This document shows positions 1 through 6,230 of a stretch of 6,692 bases of DNA, in pieces. Source of the stretch: an uncultured Flavobacteriaceae bacterium (GTDB lineage Bacteria; Bacteroidota; Bacteroidia; Flavobacteriales; Flavobacteriaceae); assembly GCA_947311815.1 (NCBI GenBank), contig CAMZMA010000261.1, forward strand, positions 1 to 6,692, given 5' to 3'. The position numbers and the translations under genes are program-made. Below the pieces are notes generated by a model, which was given only the letters and a program-made list of their open reading frames with translations, was not told the origin of the DNA and did no database searches. Position 1 is the stretch's first letter, and every line of letters begins with the position of its first letter.

Positions 1-124
1 AAATCATAAGAGAAATCGATTACGAACTCAGAAAAACTGAATTCAAAATCTGGTGTAATGGACAAAATAGTTGCTGTTTTTTCTACTCTAATTTTTAGAT
101 ATATTTTTCTTTCATTATTTTTGA
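1..124. repeat. left arm of a 124-bp perfect inverted repeat
   Basis: Positions 1-124 are the exact reverse complement of 200-323 (position i pairs with 324-i). I checked all 124 positions and found no mismatch; pairing breaks at 125/199. The arm begins at the first base of the window, so it may extend further upstream. Read on the minus strand, this arm carries the same codons as the 184-369 ORF, but a TGA at 131-129 lies just upstream in that frame, so this copy has no start codon. Arms this long and identical imply a recent duplication, ongoing gene conversion or inversion between them, or an assembly fold-back; the sequence alone does not decide. Confidence 0.97.
116..123 (+). promoter_or_regulatory. 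candidate -7 box (TATTTTTG) upstream of the small ORF
   Basis: The bases TATTTTTG match the Bacteroidota TAnnTTTG consensus exactly; TTTT at 93-96 is a weak -33 partner at a 19-nt spacing. A start near 129 would place the transcript inside the repeat spacer. Because the box lies in the repeat arm, a mirror copy on the minus strand exists at 208-201, so the two boxes face each other across the spacer. In DNA this AT-rich the match could be chance. Confidence 0.3.
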
Positions 125-199
125 ATTGTCAAGTAAAACAGAAATAGGCTCTACTGGAGAGTAACCTATCAGGGATCATCTTGATGGCTGACGAAAATG
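125..199. other. 75-nt structured spacer between the inverted repeat arms
   Basis: The spacer is less AT-rich than the arms and contains a nested imperfect hairpin: ATAGG (144-148) pairs with CCTAT (165-169), and CTCT (149-152) with AGAG (158-161), leaving a 5-nt loop and a 3-nt bulge at 162-164. It also carries AGGGA at 171-175, eight bases before the ATG at 184, a Shine-Dalgarno-like site that the other genes here lack. The spacer thus holds the start signals of the 184-369 ORF. If it flipped by recombination between the arms, the start would be joined to the left-arm copy instead. Confidence 0.7.
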
Positions 200-369
200 T
201 CAAAAATAATGAAAGAAAAATATATCTAAAAATTAGAGTAGAAAAAACAGCAACTATTTTGTCCATTACACCAGATTTTGAATTCAGTTTTTCTGAGTTC
301 GTAATCGATTTCTCTTATGATTTGCAGTATGGCTTTTTTTGTAAAAAAATATTTTATAGAGGTCAGTAA
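184..369 (+). CDS. small hypothetical protein (61 aa) built on the right repeat arm
   Basis: I do not recognise this protein. The reading frame runs from ATG 184 to TAA 367-369 and gives 61 residues with a charged N-terminal part (MADENVKNNERK) and a hydrophobic and aromatic-rich second half (FEFSFSEFVIDFSYD). It has no signal peptide, convincing membrane segment or metal-binding motif. ATG 184 is chosen over the adjacent TTG 181 because AGGGA at 171-175 is well spaced from it. Start signals lie in the unique spacer, residues about 6-46 in the right repeat arm, and the last 15 residues in unique sequence. The stop overlaps the left stem of the terminator at 360-410, as expected for a short transcribed unit. 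It may instead be a fragment of a larger duplicated gene, or non-coding; the left-arm copy on the minus strand lacks a start. Confidence 0.3.
   Translation: MADENVKNNERKIYLKIRVEKTATILSITPDFEFSFSEFVIDFSYDLQYGFFCKKIFYRGQ
200..323. repeat. right arm of the 124-bp perfect inverted repeat
   Basis: This is the exact inverted copy of 1-124. It makes up most of the 61-codon ORF that starts at 184, supplying roughly residues 6-46. The sequence after 323 is unique within the window, so this end is a possible element boundary, but whether the identity stops here cannot be known because the partner position lies outside the window. Confidence 0.97.
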
Positions 370-420
370 ATAATGATATCTTTTAAAATTATGTAATTAT
401 TTACCGACCTTTATTATTTT
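360..420. terminator. bidirectional terminator between converging units
   Basis: A 15-bp stem with a single A/C mismatch (360-374 against 396-410, arms beginning AGGTC and ending GACCT) encloses a 21-nt loop. T-rich sequence follows on the plus strand (TTATTATTTT, 411-420), and the minus strand has T-runs just past the other arm. The hairpin lies directly after the TlpA-like stop codon at 419 and overlaps the stop of the plus-strand ORF, so it can end both converging transcripts. Confidence 0.75.
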
Positions 421-1477
421 AAATTCCTAAATCTTTAAAGATGCTTTTTAATTTGGCATCCGAAGGTCTTGGGGCATTAGCATCAATAATATTTCCTTTT
501 GGATCTATAATTATAAATCTTGGGATACTATTTATTTGATAGGCTTTAATAAAATCGATATCCTCACCAGCAAATAACTGAATTCCTGTTAAGTTTTTAT
601 CAGCAACCATTGTTTTCCATTTTTTATTGGCATTTTCCCAAGAACCAGAAGTTCTTTTATTATCAATAGAAATACTTACAAATTCAATATTTTTTCCGTG
701 ATATTCTTTTTCTAAAGCCTTTAATGCAGGTATTTCTCCTAAACAAGGTTTGCACCAAGTTGCCCAAACATCAATATAAATGTATTTTCCTTTAAAATTT
801 GCTAAAGATTTTTTACCTCCTTTAAAATTTTGATAGTTTTTAAATTTTGGCGATGGCTTTCCTTTTTCGAGCATTTTCATATTTTCGGCTCTTTCTTTTG
901 CTATTTTGTGTTGTCGTTCATAATTGTTAGCAAAATAATCTGACATTTGTTTGTTTTGTTTTGCTGTTTCTACAATTAAAACGCTGTCGATGTTTTTGTA
1001 TAAATTTTGTATACTGTCAAATCCTTTTAAAAGAGATGTTGTTTTTGTATCAAAAGCATCTTTTTCTAAAGCAAATAAAAGCATCGGGTTTTTCATTTTT
1101 CTGCTAAAAGAAAATTGAGATATAATAAAATTATTAGAATCAGCACCGTTACCTGTGTATTTAAAACTTTCTATAAATTTTGTAGCATCGCCAGATAAAT
1201 GAATATCATAACCATTTTTCAAAAAGATAGGAGCTCTTTTTGCAGCACTATTTTGCAACGTATAAATTGCTGCTTTTTCAACTTTTAGGGTATCTTTAAA
1301 AGTACCATCACTGTTTATTGTAATGGTTTTGATTTGTTGTGACCTATTAGAGATTGTTAGTATAGAATCTTTGTTGTTTGTTAATTTTCCAGAAAAAGTA
1401 ACATAATTAGTGGCTTTTTCTTTACTGCAAGCAGCGACTAAAAAAATAGTCAAAAAAGCAATGGATAATTTTTTCAT
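419..1477 (-). CDS. TlpA-like thiol-disulfide lipoprotein, WCKPC active site (352 aa)
   Basis: This is a predicted envelope-anchored thioredoxin-fold protein of the TlpA/ResA type, acting on protein thiols outside the cytoplasm. Residues 1-17 form a lipoprotein signal ending in the lipobox VAAC with Cys17 as the lipid-anchored residue. Residues about 25-100 form a beta-rich domain (TFSGKLTN, INSDGTFKDTL) like the DUF4369-type N-terminal domains of Bacteroidota TlpA-like proteins. A helical, Lys-rich linker spans about 105-205. The thioredoxin domain (about 207-352) contains WATWCKPC with redox cysteines 242 and 245, and a cis-proline at Ser-Ile-Pro319. It is a full-length paralogue of the neighbouring gene at 1553-2569, from which a terminator separates it, and a candidate promoter lies 23 nt before its start. 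The physiological substrate is not evident; cytochrome c maturation or envelope disulfide reduction are family-based possibilities only. Confidence 0.95.
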   Translation of the reverse strand: MKKLSIAFLTIFLVAACSKEKATNYVTFSGKLTNNKDSILTISNRSQQIKTITINSDGTFKDTLKVEKAAIYTLQNSAAKRAPIFLKNGYDIHLSGDATKFIESFKYTGNGADSNNFIISQFSFSRKMKNPMLLFALEKDAFDTKTTSLLKGFDSIQNLYKNIDSVLIVETAKQNKQMSDYFANNYERQHKIAKERAENMKMLEKGKPSPKFKNYQNFKGGKKSLANFKGKYIYIDVWATWCKPCLGEIPALKALEKEYHGKNIEFVSISIDNKRTSGSWENANKKWKTMVADKNLTGIQLFAGEDIDFIKAYQINSIPRFIIIDPKGNIIDANAPRPSDAKLKSIFKDLGI

Positions 1478-1500
1478 TGTATTGATTTTAGTTAAAAGTG

Positions 1501-1508
1501 TAAAGATA
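1501..1508 (-). promoter_or_regulatory. candidate -7 box (TATCTTTA) of the distal TlpA-like gene
   Basis: On the minus strand TATCTTTA matches TAnnTTTG at all specified positions but the last, and 23 nt separate it from the ATG at 1477. It follows the T-tract of the preceding gene's terminator, so any -33 element must overlap that terminator; a TTTG lies about 22 nt upstream, slightly longer than the usual 19. Confidence 0.5.
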
Positions 1509-1519
1509 CTATATATTGT

Positions 1520-1546
1520 AAAAAAAACCTCAAATTAATGAGGCTT
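1520..1546 (-). terminator. Rho-independent terminator of the proximal TlpA-like gene
   Basis: On the minus strand an 8-bp stem (AAGCCTCA with TGAGGTTT, including one G-T pair) closes a 6-nt loop and runs into eight consecutive T residues. It sits 6 nt after the stop codon of the gene ending at 1553, so the two tandem paralogues are probably transcribed separately. Confidence 0.8.
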
Positions 1547-1552
1547 TAGAAA

Positions 1553-2569
1553 TTATATTTTTAGTTTGTTAAAGAGGTCTATTAGTTTAGGATTAGAGGG
1601 TCTTGGTGCATCTGGTGATACAATATTACCTTGAGGGTCTATTAAAATAAATCTAGGGATACCATTAATGCCGTAACCTGTTACAAAATCTGATTTCCAA
1701 TCTTTATCAGCAAATAATTGAATGCCGCCTAGTTGTTTTTCGGTAACAAATTTTTTCCATTTGTCGTGGTCTTTGGCTACATCAATAGAAATGCTAACAA
1801 AAGCAATGTTTTTACCATGGTATTGTTTTTCAACTTTTTTTAATGATGGTATTTCGGCTCTACAAGGACCGCACCAAGTTGCCCAAACATCTACATATAC
1901 ATATTTCCCTTTTAAATCTGCTAAAGATGTTTTTCCTCCTTTATGATTTTCGTAATCAAATGTAGGCGATGGTTTACCGGTTAATTTTGCATCTTTTTCT
2001 TTTTGCATCTTCATGCTTTTGTAATAGGCTAAAATTTCTTCTGCAAATTTTGCATTCCCTTCTTTTTCTTTTACCAATAAACTGTCGTCTATATTTGTTG
2101 CGTTATTTGTAAATTCATTCAACTTTACAGCAATTTCTTTAATTTTTTCTTTAAAGGCATCTTCTTCTAATCCGAAGATATCGGGTGTAAATAACTTTTC
2201 TTGTAGTAAAGATTTTTGTGCTAAATAATTGTTGCTTTCTGCGCCAACTCCTGTATATTTTATGGTTTCGTCAAATTCTTTGGTGTCTAAAGTTATATGC
2301 ACATCATCGCCATTTTTTAGAAATAAAGATGTGTATTCATTACCATCAGTAAACTGAAATAGTTGCCCCACATTTTTAATATGTAGTGTATCTTTAAAAG
2401 TACCATCTGCATTAATGGTAATGTCTTTTTTATAGCCACGTGTTTGTATGCTACCGTTTTTACCTAAATGATTGGTTATTTTTCCAGAAAAAGTAGCGTA
2501 ATCTTTTGGTTCGTTTTTACAAGAAATTAGTGTAATTCCTGCTAAAAGTAGTAGTGTTAATTTTTTCAT
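1553..2569 (-). CDS. TlpA-like thiol-disulfide lipoprotein, WCGPC active site (338 aa)
   Basis: This is a second envelope thioredoxin-fold protein, similar along its whole length to the downstream gene at 419-1477. The signal peptide ends in the lipobox LISC, with Cys17 as the predicted lipid anchor. The N-terminal beta-rich domain (about 23-100) shares the TFSGKITN and INADGTFKDTL motifs. A charged helical linker follows (about 115-197). The thioredoxin domain (about 198-338) carries WATWCGPC with cysteines 233 and 236, and the cis-proline at Gly-Ile-Pro305. The classical WCGPC, against WCKPC in its paralogue, suggests a different redox potential or partner. Both end in a shared APRPS motif near the C-terminus. 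It lies 90 nt downstream of the ChaN-like gene with no clear terminator between, so read-through is possible, although it has its own promoter match. No Shine-Dalgarno site precedes ATG 2569; the leader is A-rich. Confidence 0.95.
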   Translation of the reverse strand: MKKLTLLLLAGITLISCKNEPKDYATFSGKITNHLGKNGSIQTRGYKKDITINADGTFKDTLHIKNVGQLFQFTDGNEYTSLFLKNGDDVHITLDTKEFDETIKYTGVGAESNNYLAQKSLLQEKLFTPDIFGLEEDAFKEKIKEIAVKLNEFTNNATNIDDSLLVKEKEGNAKFAEEILAYYKSMKMQKEKDAKLTGKPSPTFDYENHKGGKTSLADLKGKYVYVDVWATWCGPCRAEIPSLKKVEKQYHGKNIAFVSISIDVAKDHDKWKKFVTEKQLGGIQLFADKDWKSDFVTGYGINGIPRFILIDPQGNIVSPDAPRPSNPKLIDLFNKLKI

Positions 2570-2599
2570 TTGTTATTTGTATAATTAATTAGTTGTTTT

Positions 2600-2607
2600 C
2601 AAAGATA
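2600..2607 (-). promoter_or_regulatory. candidate -7 box (TATCTTTG) of the proximal TlpA-like gene
   Basis: The minus strand carries a perfect TAnnTTTG match, TATCTTTG, 30 nt before the ATG at 2569. The -33 position holds only a weak TTA-type match. This is the best -7 match in front of any of the four minus-strand genes. Confidence 0.6.
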
Positions 2608-2659
2608 ATTGATTGACAGATTTTTTTAAGAGATTTTAACAAAACTTTATATAGATAGA

Positions 2660-3514
2660 TTAGTAGGTAGTGGTCATATTTTTATCTACACAAATAATAA
2701 AATCGGCTTTTTTGTAATGTTCTTTTTCAAGTTTATGCACATTTTCTTGCGATACAGTACTTATTGTTCCGTAGTTTAAGTTGTTGTTTTCTCTTTTTAA
2801 ATACCACAGTGTTCCTTCGTAAAAATCAGAATGGAAAGCACCGTTATAATGGATAAATAAATGATTTTTTTTGTAATTTTTATTGATAAAATACCCCATT
2901 GTGGCATCTTTTACCGCTTGTGCCATTACCAATTTTGGGCTACCGTGCTTGCCCATCATTACTAAAATTTCTTTGTAACGTGGCAAGTTTGCATCATAGG
3001 CAATAGGCAAAGGAGCAACCCAACTTTTTTCTTTATCGCTTAGTTTGTCTAAGGCGCCAAACCCTTTTTTATATACTTTATTTGCAAATCTTCTTGGAAT
3101 GTTTGTTGCCACAAAAGCGATGTTGTTTTTCTTTGCAAATTTTACCAAAGGGGCATAATCTGTTTTATAATTTGGCCATAATCTTGCCAAAGTATCTAAA
3201 CCTTTGTAAGTAATTTCTCCTTTTAAATATCGGTTTAACGGAATTTGATTGTCTGCTTCAAACATTTCTGCTCCTAAAATAAGTGGCTTCTTTTTGTTTA
3301 AATCATTTGTAACTTCATATTGTAGCCAGTGCGCAATAGGGTTGTTGTGTAGTTCTCCGAACAAAATAACATCTTTCTTAGCTAGTTTTTTTATCATTTT
3401 TTTGTAAGAAACTCGTTTTCCTTTGGCATTATAAATTACATAGGCTTTCTTTTTTTGAGCAAATGTTGTATTGATAAAAAGAATAACGATAATAGATAAA
3501 AATATTTTTTTCAT
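2660..3514 (-). CDS. ChaN-like haem-binding-fold protein, exported (284 aa)
   Basis: This is a member of the ChaN-like family (Pfam Cofac_haem_bdg), whose characterised Campylobacter member ChaN binds haem as an iron-regulated lipoprotein. Diagnostic motifs are the FGELHNNP segment (residues 52-59, with Glu54 and His56), AEMFE (82-86), the AQAVKDATM segment (198-206), and HYNGAFH (222-228) with His222 and His228 near the C-terminus. Residues 1-19 are a Sec signal peptide with a likely cleavage TTFA/Q. It has no lipobox cysteine, so unlike Campylobacter ChaN it should be a soluble periplasmic protein rather than a lipoprotein. Length and motif order fit an intact family member. It stands between the clpC terminator and the TlpA-like genes with its own promoter match. 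Haem binding and a role in iron or haem handling are inferred from the family; no haem transport genes are visible nearby. Confidence 0.88.
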   Translation of the reverse strand: MKKIFLSIIVILFINTTFAQKKKAYVIYNAKGKRVSYKKMIKKLAKKDVILFGELHNNPIAHWLQYEVTNDLNKKKPLILGAEMFEADNQIPLNRYLKGEITYKGLDTLARLWPNYKTDYAPLVKFAKKNNIAFVATNIPRRFANKVYKKGFGALDKLSDKEKSWVAPLPIAYDANLPRYKEILVMMGKHGSPKLVMAQAVKDATMGYFINKNYKKNHLFIHYNGAFHSDFYEGTLWYLKRENNNLNYGTISTVSQENVHKLEKEHYKKADFIICVDKNMTTTY

Positions 3515-3537
3515 TGTATTATTGTTTTATAAGTTGA

Positions 3538-3545
3538 TAAAAGTA
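3538..3545 (-). promoter_or_regulatory. candidate -7 box (TACTTTTA) of the ChaN-like gene
   Basis: On the minus strand TACTTTTA agrees with TAnnTTTG except at the last base and lies 23 nt before ATG 3514, the same distance as for the distal TlpA-like gene. It abuts the T-tract of the clpC terminator, so the -33 region is inside the hairpin. Both genes also share the leader end AATACAATG and have no Shine-Dalgarno site. Confidence 0.45.
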
Positions 3546-3578
3546 AAAAATCCTAAGTGATAAACTTAGGATTTTTTT
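3545..3578. terminator. strong terminator after clpC
   Basis: A 7-bp GC-containing stem (TCCTAAG at 3551-3557 with CTTAGGA at 3565-3571) and a 7-nt loop are flanked by A6/T6 runs that extend the pairing to 13 bp. It begins a few bases after the clpC stop codon at 3581 and ends clpC transcription on the minus strand. The symmetry would also let it act on the plus strand, where no gene is seen. Confidence 0.9.
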
Positions 3579-3580
3579 GA

Positions 3581-6145
3581 TTAATCTTTCTTTTGAGCTT
3601 CTTTCGGCTTTTTACCTTTTTTTATTTTGATGGTGAGTTTGTTGTTTTCTTCATCTAAATTCATCACAATAGTATCGCCTTCTTCTAGTTTAGAGTTTAC
3701 AATTTCTTCTGCTAGGGCATCTTCAATATATTTTTGAATGGCTCTTTTTAGAGGTCTTGCTCCGTATTTTTTATCAAATCCTTTATCGGCAATATAATCT
3801 TTGGCTTTTTCGCTTAGTTTAAGTGTGTAGCCTAAATCAGAAATTCTGTGTAATAATTTATCTAGCTCAATATCAATAATTTTATGGATATCTTCTCTTT
3901 CTAAAGAGTTAAAAACAACCACATCATCAATTCTGTTTAAAAACTCTGGAGCAAAAGATCTTTTCAGTGCATTTTCAATAATGCTTTTTGCATGTTCATC
4001 TGCCTGTGCTTTTTTAGTGCTTGTACCAAAACCAACACCGCCACCAAAATCTTTAAGTTGTCGTGCGCCAATATTAGAAGTCATAATAATAATGGTGTTT
4101 CTAAAGTCTATTTTTCTGCCCAAACTATCGGTAATAAAACCATCATCTAAAATTTGAAGCATCATATTAAATACATCTGGATGCGCTTTTTCAATTTCAT
4201 CTAGTAACACAACTGCGTAAGGTTTTCTACGAACTTTTTCGGTCAATTGCCCTCCTTCTTCATAGCCCACATATCCTGGAGGTGCGCCAATTAAACGAGA
4301 AATAGCAAATTTTTCCATATACTCGCTCATATCAATTCTAATTAAAGAATCTTCTGAGTCAAATAATTCTTTTGCCAAAACTTTTGCTAGTTGGGTTTTT
4401 CCAACTCCTGTAGAGCCTAAAAAGATAAAAGAACCGATAGGTTTATTCGGGTCTTTTAAGCCAACTCTGTTACGTTGTATGGCTTTTACTACTTTGCTAA
4501 CGGCTTCATCTTGCCCAATAACTTTTCCTTTAATAAGGTTTGGTAATTCTGCTAAACGATTGCTTTCTGCTTCGGCAACTCTATTTACAGGAATTCCAGT
4601 CATCATAGAAACTACTTCGGCAACATTATCTTCGGTAACAATTTGTTTGTTTAGTTTAGAATCTTCTTCCCATTGTTTTTGAGCAGAATGTAAGGCTGCT
4701 TCCATGTTTTTTTCGTCATCACGCAACTTGGCAGCTTCTTCGTATTTTTGTCCGCTTACTGCGGTTGTTTTTTTACTTCGGATGATTTCTAGTTCGGTCT
4801 CTAATTCTAACACTTGTTTGGGTACAACAATGTTGGTGATATGAATGCGAGAACCTGCTTCATCTAAAGCATCAATAGCTTTGTCTGGTAAAAAGCGATC
4901 GGTCATGTACCTACTTGTTAGTTTTACACAGGCTTCAATAGCGTCATCTGTATAAGAAACATTGTGGTGTTCTTCGTATTTTTCTTTAATATTTTGTAAA
5001 ATTTGTATGGTTTCTTCGATAGAAGTAGGTTCTACAATTACCTTTTGAAAACGACGTTCTAAAGCGCCATCTTTTTCGATATTTGTTCTAAATTCATCTA
5101 AGGTAGTGGCTCCAATACATTGTATTTCTCCACGTGCCAAAGCAGGTTTTAGCATATTAGAAGCATCTAATGAACCTGTTGCGCCACCAGCACCCACAAT
5201 GGTGTGAATTTCATCGATAAATAAAATAATATCATCATTTTTTTCGAGTTCGTTCATTAAGGCTTTCATGCGTTCTTCAAACTGACCACGGTATTTTGTG
5301 CCAGCTACTAAACTTGCTAAATCAAGAGAAACAATGCGTTTGTCGAATAAAATTCGAGATACTTTTTTGTTTACAATGCGTAATGCCAACCCTTCTGCAA
5401 TGGCAGATTTACCAACTCCAGGTTCTCCAATTAACATTGGGTTGTTTTTTTTTCGTCTGCTTAAAATTTGAGAAACACGCTCAATTTCTTTGTGTCTACC
5501 AACAACAGGGTCTAATTTTCCTGCAATTGCCATAGCAGTTAAGTCGCGCCCAAAATTATCTAACACAGGTGTTTTCGATTTTTTTTGAACTTTTCCTTTT
5601 GATTTTGATGGCCCAAAAGGGTTTGCTTTTTCTTCCGAAAAATCATCTTCAGAAGGGATTTCAGCTGTCGATTTTTTACCGAAATCTATAGTGTCTGTAT
5701 GCAATTGTTTGTACAACATTTTTGCATCGTCATAATTAATATCGTATTTCTGTAAAAGTTTTGTGGTAGGGTCATTTTCGTTTCTAAGAATACATAATAA
5801 TAGGTGTGCGGTATCAATAGAGTTACTTTGGTAAAGTTTTGCTTCTAAAAAAGTAGTTTTTAAAGCCTTTTCTGCTTGCCTAGTTAAATGCAAACTTTTT
5901 TTCTGACCACTTGTTTCAATAGAAGGGTTTACAGGGTTTAAACGCTCAATTTTTTTACGAATTAATTGTAAATCTACATCTAAAGTGATTAAAATATCAA
6001 TAGCTTTTCCTTCGCCTTTTTTAAGCAACCCTAATAAGAGATGCTCTGTTCCAATAAAATCATGCCCTAATCTAAAGGCTTCTTCTTTACTAAAAGTGAT
6101 CACATCTCTAACTTTTGGTGAAAATTTTTCGTCCATATTCATCAT
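3581..6145 (-). CDS. clpC: ATP-dependent Clp protease ATPase subunit ClpC
   Basis: This is a HSP100/AAA+ unfoldase that threads substrates into ClpP in the cytoplasm. Domains, as residues of the 854-aa reading: Clp N-terminal repeats (about 7-150), an acidic then basic linker (150-195), and a first AAA+ module with Walker A GEPGVGKS (240-247), pore loop KYRGQFE (284-290), Walker B LFIDE (308-312) and the LERRF arginine-finger segment (362-366). Next come the UVR-containing middle region (about 466-486) and a second AAA+ module with Walker A GSTGVGKT (577-584), pore loop GYVGYEE (624-630) and Walker B VLLDE (646-650). The ClpP-binding VGFG loop is at 704-707, so this is a protease partner, not a ClpB disaggregase. 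The C-terminus is a Lys-rich tail. ATGs at 6145, 6142 and 6136 are all possible; the last (MDEKF) resembles homologues best and fits the promoter distance. No ctsR, mcsA or mcsB lies beside it. Confidence 0.97.
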   Translation of the reverse strand: MMNMDEKFSPKVRDVITFSKEEAFRLGHDFIGTEHLLLGLLKKGEGKAIDILITLDVDLQLIRKKIERLNPVNPSIETSGQKKSLHLTRQAEKALKTTFLEAKLYQSNSIDTAHLLLCILRNENDPTTKLLQKYDINYDDAKMLYKQLHTDTIDFGKKSTAEIPSEDDFSEEKANPFGPSKSKGKVQKKSKTPVLDNFGRDLTAMAIAGKLDPVVGRHKEIERVSQILSRRKKNNPMLIGEPGVGKSAIAEGLALRIVNKKVSRILFDKRIVSLDLASLVAGTKYRGQFEERMKALMNELEKNDDIILFIDEIHTIVGAGGATGSLDASNMLKPALARGEIQCIGATTLDEFRTNIEKDGALERRFQKVIVEPTSIEETIQILQNIKEKYEEHHNVSYTDDAIEACVKLTSRYMTDRFLPDKAIDALDEAGSRIHITNIVVPKQVLELETELEIIRSKKTTAVSGQKYEEAAKLRDDEKNMEAALHSAQKQWEEDSKLNKQIVTEDNVAEVVSMMTGIPVNRVAEAESNRLAELPNLIKGKVIGQDEAVSKVVKAIQRNRVGLKDPNKPIGSFIFLGSTGVGKTQLAKVLAKELFDSEDSLIRIDMSEYMEKFAISRLIGAPPGYVGYEEGGQLTEKVRRKPYAVVLLDEIEKAHPDVFNMMLQILDDGFITDSLGRKIDFRNTIIIMTSNIGARQLKDFGGGVGFGTSTKKAQADEHAKSIIENALKRSFAPEFLNRIDDVVVFNSLEREDIHKIIDIELDKLLHRISDLGYTLKLSEKAKDYIADKGFDKKYGARPLKRAIQKYIEDALAEEIVNSKLEEGDTIVMNLDEENNKLTIKIKKGKKPKEAQKKD

Positions 6146-6157
6146 TACTATTTTATG

Positions 6158-6165
6158 TAAAGTTA
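6158..6165 (-). promoter_or_regulatory. candidate -7 box (TAACTTTA) of clpC
   Basis: On the minus strand TAACTTTA matches TAnnTTTG at all but the last base. It is 12 nt from the ATG at 6145 but 21 nt from the ATG at 6136; the other three minus-strand genes have 23-30 nt. This distance supports starting ClpC at 6136. The -33 region has no clear TTTG at the usual spacing. Confidence 0.45.
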
Positions 6166-6218
6166 GTCCATTTTTTTGATATTTAATTACAAAAAATGTA
6201 CCAACTGTTTTTTAGGAT

Positions 6219-6226
6219 TAATTTTG
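6219..6226 (+). promoter_or_regulatory. candidate upstream plus-strand -7 box (TAATTTTG)
   Basis: TAATTTTG is an exact TAnnTTTG match, but no convincing -33 element lies 19-20 nt upstream. If active, it would start RNA near 6232 and include the 31-codon ORF at 6294 and the leader hairpins before gyrA. Confidence 0.3.
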
Positions 6227-6230
6227 ATTG

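Noticed and set aside
1..323. The long hairpin as a retron msr-msd region or hairpin telomere
   Set aside because: No reverse transcriptase is visible in the window, no branching-G context is recognisable, and a telomeric fold-back would not have a 75-nt unique spacer.
1..323. A named insertion sequence or MITE
   Set aside because: No transposase or target-site duplication can be seen, and the left end is outside the window, so element boundaries cannot be shown.
1722..1946. Plus-strand 74-codon reading frame
   Set aside because: It lies antisense within the thioredoxin domain of the TlpA-like gene, has a composition typical of a shadow frame, and has no start signals.
2570..2659. Terminator after the ChaN-like gene
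   Set aside because: Only AT-only, poorly paired sequence is present; no stem with G-C pairs and an adjacent T-tract was found.
4479..4682. Plus-strand 67-codon reading frame
   Set aside because: It is antisense to the conserved central part of clpC and resembles no protein; it is a by-product of the clpC codons.
5296..5535. Plus-strand 79-codon reading frame
   Set aside because: It is antisense to the first AAA+ module of clpC; the Cys/Leu/Gln-rich composition is what the reverse of those codons gives.
5985..6179. Plus-strand 64-codon reading frame over the clpC start
   Set aside because: It is antisense to the conserved ClpC N-domain, with no promoter or ribosome site of its own.
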